Shown here: positions 8,859 to 16,300 of the stretch, in pieces
How positions within the stretch are numbered: the stretch's first letter is position 1
How the letters are laid out: every line of letters starts with the position of its first letter
NCBI GenBank assembly: GCA_903888515.1
Contig: CAISTY010000028.1
Span: 1-50,899, forward strand
Source of the DNA: Akkermansiaceae bacterium
GTDB lineage: Bacteria; Verrucomicrobiota; Verrucomicrobiia; Verrucomicrobiales; Akkermansiaceae
Direction: 5' to 3'
DNA: 50,899 nucleotides
Made by a program: the position numbers and the translations under genes
The notes under the pieces: model-generated
What the model was told of the DNA's origin: nothing
Seen by the model: the letters and a program-made list of their open reading frames with translations, nothing else
The model's database searches: none

Positions 8859-8864
8859 TACACT
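8859..8864 (+). promoter_or_regulatory. putative -10 element of hepT-mntA
   Basis: TACACT ends 7 bases before the ATG at 8872, which would place transcription start at or very near the start codon (leaderless or nearly so). No ribosome-binding site is visible between the two. No convincing -35 was found. Confidence 0.35.
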
Positions 8865-8871
8865 CCGCGCC

Positions 8872-9300
8872 ATGAGCCCGCCCGACCTCCGCTGGATCCA
8901 ACGCTTTGACAATTTCAAGCGAGCCTTTGCACGCTTGCACGAGGCCTCCGAACTGGCGGAGCAGCGGGGGCTTTCGGATTTGGAGCGGCAGGGGCTGATC
9001 CAGTCCTTCGAGTTCACTCATGAGCTGGCGTGGAACACGTTTAAGGATTTCCTCAGCGCCCGCGGTCCGTCCGCGAAACTCTACGGATCGAAGGATGCCA
9101 CCCGCGCGGCCTTTGCCGCCGAGTTGATCGAGGACGGGGAAGCATGGATGAAGATGATCGAGCATCGCAACGAATCGTCCCACACCTACAATGACGACGT
9201 GGCCGGAAAGATCATGGCGGCGGTGCAGACGCTTTATGTCCCGGCGTTTGAAGCTTTTGAGCGGCGGTTTCTGGTTCTGGAAAAGGAGGAGTTGGCATGA
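8872..9300 (+). CDS. hepT: HEPN-domain RNase toxin HepT (HI0074-type nucleotidyltransferase substrate-binding protein)
   Basis: The 142-residue helical protein carries the HEPN active-site motif RNESSHTY, that is R99-x4-H104-x-Y106. In characterised HepT/MntA pairs this RX4HXY motif is the RNase centre and its tyrosine is AMPylated by MntA to switch off the toxin. The frame begins with DLRWIQRFDNFKRAF and has the typical FEFTHELAWNTFKDFL helix. The ATG at 8872 is chosen over 8803 because it gives the standard family N-terminus. The stop overlaps the start of mntA by 4 bases (ATGA). Confidence 0.9.
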   Translation: MSPPDLRWIQRFDNFKRAFARLHEASELAEQRGLSDLERQGLIQSFEFTHELAWNTFKDFLSARGPSAKLYGSKDATRAAFAAELIEDGEAWMKMIEHRNESSHTYNDDVAGKIMAAVQTLYVPAFEAFERRFLVLEKEELA

Positions 9301-9623
9301 ACCACGGCCTGCCCGAGACCACCGTGGAAAGCATCCGGCGAGTGCTGGCGCATTATCCCGAGGTGGAAACGGGGATGCTCTACGGTTCGCGTGCCAAAGG
9401 AACCCATCGCCCCGGCTCGGATATCGATCTCACGCTCTGTGGCAGCGGCCTCGATCACACACTGTTGACCCGAATTGCCGACGAACTGGATGATCTGTTG
9501 CTGCCCTACCAGATGGACCTCTCGATTTTCGCGGCTTTGACCTCTCCCGCTCTGCTCGATCACATCCGGCGCGTCGGAGTGATCTTGTATGAACGAAGCC
9601 GAAACCAGAGCCGAACACATTGA
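9297..9623 (+). CDS. mntA: minimal nucleotidyltransferase antitoxin MntA
   Basis: The 108-residue protein has the complete minimal nucleotidyltransferase motif GSX10DXD: Gly30-Ser31, then ten residues, then Asp42-Ile-Asp44, with a third acidic position in MDLSIF. MNT proteins transfer AMP to the tyrosine of the HEPN partner and so neutralise it. The gene is translationally coupled to hepT through a 4-base overlap. All catalytic residues are present. Confidence 0.9.
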   Translation: MNHGLPETTVESIRRVLAHYPEVETGMLYGSRAKGTHRPGSDIDLTLCGSGLDHTLLTRIADELDDLLLPYQMDLSIFAALTSPALLDHIRRVGVILYERSRNQSRTH

Positions 9624-9674
9624 TCCGGCGTTGAAAGCGGCGGGCTGGGGCGTGATGACCTGATAAAACCGGGA

Positions 9675-10133
9675 TCAGCGGCTGAGGTCGTCCTGATACA
9701 TCAGTTTGAAACCGCTTTGATGGAGGATGGCGACGGCGAATTCGAAGTCCTCGACGTGCATGGCGAGCATCGTTTGGCCCTTCGGGCAGGGCAACAGGGC
9801 GTAGGCGAAATCCACGTTGGTTTCCGCGATCATCAGGGTTTCGAGGCACTGCAGCAGGCCCGGGCCGGATTCGCGCAGGGCCACCACGAGCAATTCGCAG
9901 GTGGAATGCGCAATGCCTTTTTCAGTGAACAGCCGCCCGGTGGTCTCCGGGTCGGAAACCACCAAGCGTACCACCGTGACATCCCGCGAGTCCTGCATGC
10001 TCAGGCCGATGACTTCAATCCCCGCGCCGCGCAACAGCTTGACCACGGCGGCAAGGGTCCCGGCGCGGTTCGGCAGCATGACGGAGAACTGGCGGATAGG
10101 GGCTCCATGATCAACGAGGATGTCCGATTCCAT
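9675..10133 (-). CDS. tandem ACT-domain protein
   Basis: The 152-residue protein (ATG at 10133) consists of two ACT-type small-molecule-binding domains, the first clear from FSVMLPNRAGTLAAVVKLLRGAGIEVIGLS and the second from the weaker LRESGPGLLQCLETLMIAETNVDF repeat. No enzymatic domain is attached. ACT proteins of this type are amino-acid-sensing regulators; the ligand cannot be told from sequence. An upstream Met at 10169 would add 12 residues that do not resemble an ACT domain. It faces the mntA gene tail to tail. Confidence 0.75.
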   Translation of the reverse strand: MESDILVDHGAPIRQFSVMLPNRAGTLAAVVKLLRGAGIEVIGLSMQDSRDVTVVRLVVSDPETTGRLFTEKGIAHSTCELLVVALRESGPGLLQCLETLMIAETNVDFAYALLPCPKGQTMLAMHVEDFEFAVAILHQSGFKLMYQDDLSR

Positions 10134-10260
10134 AAGGCGGATGCTAACAAGGATCGCGCACGGGTTCAACCCGAAATTACGGCCTGGAATTTCTGCGGGT
10201 GATTGTGTGGCGGCGGATTCGCCGCTTGTGTGCCAACCCTATCCCCTCCACCCTCCGCAC

Positions 10261-10524
10261 ATGGAAAGCCACGAGTGGTTCGAAAACACCGATACCGGAA
10301 AGGTTTACTACCGGGGAAATTACCAAGGCGGCAAGTGGACGATCATGACCACGACCCAAAAGCGCGACCCCACATGGACCGACGTCACGCCGGTCACGGC
10401 ACCGATCTGGCGCACACTGCGCGACATCGTGTGGAAGAAATACCAACGCAAGCGCTGCCCGTGGGAACGTGTGGCGGAACTGGATCACATCCTCGGCGCC
10501 GATCTTCCCGCGCAGCGGCGTTGA
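10261..10524 (+). CDS. small conserved hypothetical protein
   Basis: From the ATG at 10261 the frame gives 87 residues: an aromatic-rich start (ESHEWFENTDTGKVYYRGNY), a Thr-rich middle and a basic C-terminal helix (TLRDIVWKKYQRKRCPWERV). There is no signal peptide or membrane segment. I do not recognise a family. The longer frame from 10120 overlaps the ACT-protein promoter and is rejected. It is an isolated gene. Confidence 0.5.
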   Translation: MESHEWFENTDTGKVYYRGNYQGGKWTIMTTTQKRDPTWTDVTPVTAPIWRTLRDIVWKKYQRKRCPWERVAELDHILGADLPAQRR

Positions 10525-10567
10525 CGCTCGCGGTCCGCCGCTAACCGATCAGTATTGCGCGTTGCGC

Positions 10568-11329
10568 TTACTGGGCGTGCAGTGCCGGGTAGCGGAAATG
10601 GCCTTCGATCTTGTAATCGAAAAGCACATTCTCCCATTTCATACCCGCGCCCATGTTGTGGACGACCCAAGCTTCACCCGTGTTGTTGCCGAAGCCGGGC
10701 ACCACGATGCCAGGATGCAATTCCGCATTGGCCAGCGACCAGATCACGATGTCTCCGGGACGGTAGTCCGCCGGATCGCGCGAAGGTGTTAGAATTTGCC
10801 CCTTGCGCTCGAAAAAGCGCCGCAGGTTGGCGACACGACGGTGATCGATGTTGGTGTCCGGTGCCAGCGCACCCCAGAGCTGCGGATAGTGACGGAAATG
10901 TCGCTCCATGTCCTCGTGCACTTCTTTCTGGAGATCGATGCCGAGTTTGCGGTAGCAGCGGATGATCACGTCCGCCGCCGCGCCCTTGCGGGATGGCACA
11001 TCGCCGTTAGGGTAGGGAATTTTGTAATAGGACGGATCAAAAACGATGGTGTCACGGGAATGTGCCAGCGCCGTGCCGGCCAGCCTGGATCCAAATTCAT
11101 TGGATTGCTCAAGCGAGGAAATGAGCAGCGCCGCCTGCTCCGTGGACACCCCTGTCTGAGTGGCCTTGAGAAAGGGAACCAAGGGCCGTCCGAACCAAAA
11201 AGCCATGCCTGCGGCAATCACCACAATCACCCATCCGCCAAAAAAATGCGGCCTCTTCCGCTTCTGCGGTCGCGGGCCGATGTATTCAATCGTGTCGTAA
11301 AAAATCGAATTTGAACGGGAACGAGCCAT
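10568..11329 (-). CDS. DUF1287 family protein, membrane-anchored
   Basis: From the ATG at 11329 the protein has 253 residues: a basic N-terminus, one membrane segment (about 31-50, GGWVIVVIAAGMAFWFG) and a DUF1287 domain beginning with DPSYYKIPYPNGDVPSRKG and continuing through DVIIRCYRKLGIDLQKEVHEDM, NIDHRRVANLRRFF and DYRPGDIVIW. DUF1287 is distantly related to NlpC/P60-like cysteine peptidase folds and is usually exported; its substrate is not known to me. The much longer frame reaching 12031 is antisense to the CBM9-like gene and is not used. Confidence 0.8.
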   Translation of the reverse strand: MARSRSNSIFYDTIEYIGPRPQKRKRPHFFGGWVIVVIAAGMAFWFGRPLVPFLKATQTGVSTEQAALLISSLEQSNEFGSRLAGTALAHSRDTIVFDPSYYKIPYPNGDVPSRKGAAADVIIRCYRKLGIDLQKEVHEDMERHFRHYPQLWGALAPDTNIDHRRVANLRRFFERKGQILTPSRDPADYRPGDIVIWSLANAELHPGIVVPGFGNNTGEAWVVHNMGAGMKWENVLFDYKIEGHFRYPALHAQ

Positions 11330-11374
11330 GAAAGATCGGGGCACGCACGAGAAAACAAATGCCACGACAAAAAG

Positions 11375-11418
11375 CGATTTTTTTTTCGGATTTTTTCCGG
11401 ATTTTTTTCCGGCGGAAA
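11375..11418. repeat. T-rich tandem units and a short palindrome in a divergent intergenic region
   Basis: Three runs of T, each preceded by CGGA or CGA, are spaced by about 13 bases (11378-11386, 11391-11396, 11402-11408), ending in the odd palindrome TTTCCGGCGGAAA (11406-11418). They sit between the divergent DUF1287 and CBM9-like genes and may affect promoter geometry or be slippage-prone. Confidence 0.7.
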
Positions 11419-11479
11419 TTCCTCGGGAAATCCGCAGTCCTATCTCGACAGGCGGGGCGCCAGTGGACCACTTTCCGGC

Positions 11480-12121
11480 ATGACGATATTCACCAGTCCG
11501 GGACCGCTGGTATGGGGCAAGCTGGATGTGCCCATGCTCGGTTTGGAACGCGACTGGCAGGGGATGGCGGTGCGGCCACCGGCCGCGTATTCCCTCGCCA
11601 TGGACGCGCGGCGACTCTGGTTCATCGCCCATCACCGCAGGTCGGCCCGACTCCACCCGCTGGCCCGTCCCGGCAGGTTTCAGGCGGATCTGTGGCTTCA
11701 TGACGTGGCGGAATTGTTCATCGCCGATCCGGTGAGCGGGCGCTATTTCGAGTTCAATCTCGCGCCCAATGGTGCCTGGTGGTCGTGCGAATTCACGGCC
11801 GCCCGCATCCGGGAGGAAGCCGCGGACATCGTGATGCCCGAAGTGGCCACCTTTGCCGACATCGCAGCGGATGGCGCATGGCTCGCCGCCATGGCCATCC
11901 CACTGGACTTGCTCCGGGCGCGGCTGGATTTCGGACCCCGGTCGCGAGTCAATGTGGCGTTGATTCTTGAATCGCCTGTTCAGAGATTCGTCTCGGCGGC
12001 GGATTTGGGCGGCGGCGCACCCGATTTCCACCAGCCGCAGCGATTTTCCGAACTCGTTTTCTCACCGCTTGCCAAGACCTTGCATTCTAGCAGGCTTGGT
12101 CCGGCGGATATTCCATGCTAA
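11480..12121 (+). CDS. CBM9-like/DOMON-type hypothetical protein
   Basis: The 213-residue protein has no signal peptide. The middle (FQADLWLHDVAELFIADP, then YFEFNLAPNGAWWSCEF) and the late NVALILESP segment follow the pattern of carbohydrate-binding module family 9-like beta-sandwich proteins, which describe a ligand-binding fold of the kind seen in many Bacteroidota and Verrucomicrobiota hypotheticals. Ligand and role are unknown. It is followed after 10 bases by the pseudokinase gene, suggesting an operon. Confidence 0.6.
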   Translation: MTIFTSPGPLVWGKLDVPMLGLERDWQGMAVRPPAAYSLAMDARRLWFIAHHRRSARLHPLARPGRFQADLWLHDVAELFIADPVSGRYFEFNLAPNGAWWSCEFTAARIREEAADIVMPEVATFADIAADGAWLAAMAIPLDLLRARLDFGPRSRVNVALILESPVQRFVSAADLGGGAPDFHQPQRFSELVFSPLAKTLHSSRLGPADIPC

Positions 12122-12131
12122 TAGACGAATT

Positions 12132-13490
12132 GTGATTCAGCGATTCCAAATCGAAGATCTGGTCTCCCAAGATCCTTCGGGGGTCTTGTTCCGTGTGTTA
12201 GACACGCAAACCGGGCATCCGGTGGCCGTGCGGCGGTTTTTTCCGTTCGGAGCGGATGGGGGTGGGTTGCAGGCCGACGAGCAAGCCGCCTATCAGATCG
12301 CGCTCGAACGGCTTGCCGGATTGCATCACCCGGCCCTGCGTTCGGTCATCTGCGGCGGATGTGATCCGGTTGATGGCATGCCCTACATCGCCACCGAGTG
12401 GATCGAGGGCGAGTCCCTCCAGTGGTTCATCGAACAGGATCCGTTGGTCGTGGAAGTCGCCATCGAGGTGATTGATCAGGCACTGGCGGTCAGCGAACTG
12501 CTTTCACAGGCACTCGCCAAAGAGGCGGTCTGGGTGGAAACCGAATTGCCCATGATCATCTATGGCAACGAACAAAGCGGTCGGCGGTTCACCTTTTGGA
12601 TCTCTCCGCTGAAATGGCTGGGTGGTGCCGGAATATCCAGCGGGCTGCAATCGATCATCACCCTGACCGAGGACATCATGGACTGGGAAAACCGGAGAGG
12701 GAGCGACCCTACGATCCATGGCCTCGACAATTGGCTCGATTGGTTGCGCGGTGCCGCAGACACCGCCAGCCTCCATGAAGCCCGTGCAATGCTCGCCGCC
12801 ATGGTGGCCGTGCCCTCTTCGCCTGTCGCGCCGCGCCTTGCGGCTCCGCTTGCGGGCCCGCAGATCAAGGCGCGGCGTTCAACTTCATCCAAGATGCTGT
12901 GGGTGGTAAACATCGGACTTGCTGTGGTTGCTGTTGGATTGGGCGAATGGGTGCTGATCCGCAAACGTATCGATGAGGCATCAAGACCACTCCCGGTCCT
13001 GGTGCCGCCGGTTTCAAGCAGCGGAAAGAAAGGCCCCGCAACCCCCGGCCAGGAAAATCCCGCCGTCGCTCAACAGGCGGCGGAACCGGGCGTTCTCATA
13101 CCCAAAGTGGATCCGGAAAAAGTAAAGATCCTGGCGACGCAGCGCAAGGCCGCCGAAATGAACAAGGGTGTGATCTCGTGGAATAGCCGCGAACTGCTTG
13201 TCCAAAACGCCGGCAAGGAGGTCGTCGTCGAGGGTGTTTTTGCGGCCATCGGATTCTCTGACAGCGAAAAAACCCTCTATCTCCTTTTTTCCAAACAACC
13301 GGGTCAAAACGAGCCCCGTGGCGCGGTGCTCCTCAACTCCGCAGCCGCGGATCTCACCGAAGACGCTCTCAAGCCGCTCATCGGTCGCAAAATCCGCCTG
13401 CGCGGCATCGTCGGTGTCCAAACCATTTCCGGCCTCCAACGGCCTGATATCAAAATCAAGGAGCGGGCCTCGATTCTGGTCATCGAATGA
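12132..13490 (+). CDS. membrane-anchored protein with degenerate kinase-like domain (pseudokinase)
   Basis: From the GTG at 12132 the protein has 452 residues. The N-terminal part (about 1-230) resembles the N-lobe and linker of Hanks-type kinases: GHPVAVRRFFPFG with Arg34 where the ATP-binding Lys is expected, then LERLAGLHHPALRSVI, and a hinge-like PYIATEWIEGESL. I see no HRD or DFG motif, so it should be inactive. A single membrane segment (about 257-277) is followed by a Pro/Gln-rich stretch and an OB-like C-terminal domain (EVVVEGVFAAIGFSDSEKTL to SILVIE). This suggests a membrane signal or scaffold protein. It sits 10 bases after the CBM9-like gene. Confidence 0.6.
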   Translation: MIQRFQIEDLVSQDPSGVLFRVLDTQTGHPVAVRRFFPFGADGGGLQADEQAAYQIALERLAGLHHPALRSVICGGCDPVDGMPYIATEWIEGESLQWFIEQDPLVVEVAIEVIDQALAVSELLSQALAKEAVWVETELPMIIYGNEQSGRRFTFWISPLKWLGGAGISSGLQSIITLTEDIMDWENRRGSDPTIHGLDNWLDWLRGAADTASLHEARAMLAAMVAVPSSPVAPRLAAPLAGPQIKARRSTSSKMLWVVNIGLAVVAVGLGEWVLIRKRIDEASRPLPVLVPPVSSSGKKGPATPGQENPAVAQQAAEPGVLIPKVDPEKVKILATQRKAAEMNKGVISWNSRELLVQNAGKEVVVEGVFAAIGFSDSEKTLYLLFSKQPGQNEPRGAVLLNSAAADLTEDALKPLIGRKIRLRGIVGVQTISGLQRPDIKIKERASILVIE

Positions 13491-13534
13491 CCCGCCTGCC
13501 GTGGGGCCCACTTTCCGCTTCCCACGAGTCCCTT

Positions 13535-13540
13535 TACACT
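13535..13540 (+). promoter_or_regulatory. putative -10 element of the deacetylase gene
   Basis: TACACT lies 17 bases after a weak -35-like TTTCCG (13512-13517) and about 20 bases before the ATG at 13560; a GGTGGCGGGG stretch between could serve as ribosome-binding site. Confidence 0.35.
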
Positions 13541-13559
13541 GTTGGTTGGTGGCGGGGAT

Positions 13560-14474
13560 ATGCGCTGTTTTTACTCGCAGGAACTGGAACTTGAACTGCC
13601 GTCGGACCACCCGTTTCCGATGGAGAAGTTCCGCGTCTCCAAGGACATGCTGCTAGATGGCGGCATCCTCCGTCCCGAGGAAATCATCGAGGTCGGCGCG
13701 GCCGATCACCAGCAACTCCTGCGCGTCCACGCGACCGATTACATCCGGAAAATCCAGTCCGGATTGCTCGGGCGCAAAGAGCACGTCCTGCTCGGTTTGC
13801 CCGCCTCGCCACGCCTTTACACGCGCAGCGCCACCGAAGTCGAAGCCACCCGGCTGGCCTGCCACGCCGCGCTGTTAGAAGGGGTGGGCGTTTGCCTCGC
13901 GGGCGGCACCCACCACGCCTTTCGCGAACACGGCGAGAGTTATTGCGTGTTCAACGATGTGGCCATCGCCATCCGCGATCTGCAGGAAAAACACCCTCAC
14001 ATCAAGATCATGGTGGTGGACACCGACGCCCACCAGGGCAACGGCACAGCCTCGCTACTCGCCAACGACCCGCGCGTTTTCACTTACTCGATCCATGTCG
14101 GAGGTCCCCATCTGCGACGCAAAGTCGCCAGCTCGCTCGATATCGAAACCGTGCGTTACGTCGAGGGAGGGATGTATCTCAAACAACTTTTCAGCAGTTT
14201 GGCCGGCGCGCTCGATGCCTTCGCGCCGGATCTGGTCATCTGGTTGTCCGGTGCGGACAGCCACCGCAACGACCGCTTCGGTGAAATGCATCTTACACTC
14301 AAGGATATCCAGCGCCGCGACGAGGTCTTGTTAGGCGCCTTCATCCGCAACCGCATCCCGGTGGCCGTGCTCTATGGCGGCGGCTACAACCGCCAGCCCG
14401 AATTCACCGCCAAGCTCCACCGCAACACCATCGCCACCGCCAAAAAACTCGCCGCACAGTTCAGGGGGCTCTGA
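13560..14474 (+). CDS. histone deacetylase-fold family protein
   Basis: The 304-residue protein carries the zinc-dependent deacetylase core of the HDAC/acetoin-utilisation/acetylpolyamine amidohydrolase superfamily: GGTHHAF with His118-His119, YCVFNDVAIA, VDTDAHQGNG with metal ligands Asp156 and His158, and the third ligand Asp233 in SGADSHRNDRFG, followed by the glycine-rich VLYGGGYN. It should remove acetyl groups from an unknown protein or small-molecule substrate in the cytoplasm. The ATG at 13560 is preferred over 13542 because the family N-terminus starts with the short MRCFYS strand. It is separated from upstream genes by 69 bases. Confidence 0.88.
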   Translation: MRCFYSQELELELPSDHPFPMEKFRVSKDMLLDGGILRPEEIIEVGAADHQQLLRVHATDYIRKIQSGLLGRKEHVLLGLPASPRLYTRSATEVEATRLACHAALLEGVGVCLAGGTHHAFREHGESYCVFNDVAIAIRDLQEKHPHIKIMVVDTDAHQGNGTASLLANDPRVFTYSIHVGGPHLRRKVASSLDIETVRYVEGGMYLKQLFSSLAGALDAFAPDLVIWLSGADSHRNDRFGEMHLTLKDIQRRDEVLLGAFIRNRIPVAVLYGGGYNRQPEFTAKLHRNTIATAKKLAAQFRGL

Positions 14475-14612
14475 GTCCGGATTTGAAGGCCGTTGGAAGA
14501 GCCGGTGGCCGGACCCTGGTCTTGATACACAAAGCCGGGGAACGATTCAGGATATGACGCAGGCAGGTAACCAAGCCCAGTACCCCATTCATGATTGATG
14601 GTTGTTGTACCG

Positions 14613-16070
14613 TTACTTCGCTAGCCGGCGCCGGCAGGGTTCATAGGACTCAAGCAGGGCGCGGTGCTCCTGAATGACGTTCCGATACTGCGGATCGCCA
14701 GCCAGATTCTTCCATTCCCAAGGGTCGTTCTCGTGATCGTACAGTTCGTCAGAGGCGTCGGAATACCGGATATAGCGCCAGCGCGGCGTGCGCACGGCGT
14801 GGTTTCCTAGGCCCATCGTCATCACCGCCGGATGCGGCCACGCCGCTTGCGGATTCTTCAGCAACGGAACCAGGCTGTGCCCGTCGTTGTCCGGCTTCTT
14901 CGGAAGTCCGGCGAGTTCCAGCAGCGTCGGGTAGATGTCCAACAGGCTGACCGGCGCAGCGCACCGCGAGCCGGGTTGGGTGACGCCGGGGGCGACGATG
15001 ATGAAGGGAACGCGGTTGGCCTTTTCCCACAAGGTGAATTTGACGCAACTCTCCTTGTCGCCGAGATGGTAGCCATGATCGGCCCAGAGCACGATGATCG
15101 TGTTGGCCGCCCGTCCGGAGGCGTCCAGCTTGTCCAGCAGGCGGCCGACGACCGAGTCGGCATAGTCGGCCGATGCCTGGTAGCACTGGACCATTCGCCG
15201 GATGCTCTGCGGCTCATCGCCCCGGTATTTCGTCACGTTGGAGTAGATGAAGTGCTCGCGGTGGGCCATGCGGATGGCGATCGGCGGGACGTCGTCCAAA
15301 TCGTGCTCCGGCATTTGAGGCAACACCAGATCCTTCATAGGGTAGCGCTTGAACACGTCGGGCGGTGCATAGAAAGGCAGGTGCGGCTTGAAAATGCCGG
15401 CTGCCAGGAACATGGGTTTCTCCCATTTCTCGTCCATGAAGGCCGACACTTTCTCTAGCATGTCCTCGTCGACCATCTTCTGGTTGTGCTCGCCCCAGTC
15501 AAAGGCCGTGGAGGGAAGGGGGCCCGCGCCGGGCATGTCGCGCGTGTAGCCGTTGTAGTTCGGTTTCGGCGCCCGGGTGGGCACCAGCCGCTGGAATTCA
15601 TCCCAACTGCGCTCGGTCCCGCGGGGATCCGTACCCATGCTGCCGCCATGATGAAAGATCTTTCCGGCGCCTTTGGCACCGTAGCCGTGACGCCGGAAAT
15701 AGTCCGGCAGCGTGATCACCGCCGGATTACTCTGCCATGCGTTATCGCCGCCCCCGTTGTCGTAGCAGGCGGTGGTCATCGGGCTGTATCCGGTCAGGAT
15801 GGCGACGCGCGAGGGGTTGCAGGCCGGGGCCGCGCAATAGGCGCGGGAGAAAAACATCCCGCGGGCAGCCAGGCGCTCCAGATTCGGCGTTTTGATCGGG
15901 TTGCCCTTGTCGAAGAGCGTCGTCCAGTCGTTCATGTCGTCGATGGCGATGAACAGGACGTTCGGTTTCGGAGGCTCGGAGCCGCCCGCCGCCAGCGTGC
16001 CGGCCCACCCCAGCGCTGCGATTACGGAAAGGACGAGCCCCGTCCAGGGTGTGGTTGTCGGTGTCTTCAT
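14613..16070 (-). CDS. exported type I sulfatase (iduronate-2-sulfatase-like)
   Basis: The 485-residue protein has a signal peptide (hydrophobic stretch 9-28 with an AG-rich cleavage region) and the sulfatase core: NVLFIAIDDMNDW with metal ligands Asp44-Asp45, and the CNPSR motif whose Cys84 is the formylglycine precursor, plus the later LWADHGYHLGDKESC and SLLDIYPTLLELAGLP blocks. Such enzymes cut sulfate esters from sulfated polysaccharides or glycosaminoglycans and are abundant in marine and aquatic Planctomycetes/Verrucomicrobia. No formylglycine-generating enzyme gene is nearby. The gene stands alone between the deacetylase and GlyRS genes. Confidence 0.93.
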   Translation of the reverse strand: MKTPTTTPWTGLVLSVIAALGWAGTLAAGGSEPPKPNVLFIAIDDMNDWTTLFDKGNPIKTPNLERLAARGMFFSRAYCAAPACNPSRVAILTGYSPMTTACYDNGGGDNAWQSNPAVITLPDYFRRHGYGAKGAGKIFHHGGSMGTDPRGTERSWDEFQRLVPTRAPKPNYNGYTRDMPGAGPLPSTAFDWGEHNQKMVDEDMLEKVSAFMDEKWEKPMFLAAGIFKPHLPFYAPPDVFKRYPMKDLVLPQMPEHDLDDVPPIAIRMAHREHFIYSNVTKYRGDEPQSIRRMVQCYQASADYADSVVGRLLDKLDASGRAANTIIVLWADHGYHLGDKESCVKFTLWEKANRVPFIIVAPGVTQPGSRCAAPVSLLDIYPTLLELAGLPKKPDNDGHSLVPLLKNPQAAWPHPAVMTMGLGNHAVRTPRWRYIRYSDASDELYDHENDPWEWKNLAGDPQYRNVIQEHRALLESYEPCRRRLAK

Positions 16071-16300
16071 GGCTAAGAGTTCTGAGTTTGGAGACTTGCG
16101 GTTTCAGGCCGCGGGTTTTGTGGGAGGAGAGGCGGTAGCTGCGGACGGTTTGCTTGGACTTGGGCGGGAGGTGGTCGATCACATCATCTTTCCGGGAACC
16201 GAGTGGGTCATGCGCCATGCTCTGTTAGGATCTCGCTAGGCCGTTTCTCCCCAACCCGGTGTCGCCTTCACTTCACGGAGGCAAGGAGTTCCGAGCCTGC

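Noticed and set aside
10568..12031. 487-residue version of the DUF1287 gene
   Set aside because: The N-terminal 234 residues are antisense to the CBM9-like gene and unlike any DUF1287 protein; the ATG at 11329 gives a normal anchor plus domain.
13491..13560. Extended start of the deacetylase at 13542
   Set aside because: The residues before the ATG at 13560 are Gly-rich and not conserved; a ribosome-binding-like stretch fits the later ATG better.
15742..16218. Small minus-strand frame between sulfatase and GlyRS
   Set aside because: Overlaps the sulfatase in another frame; only its first 50 residues are unique and show no recognisable pattern.
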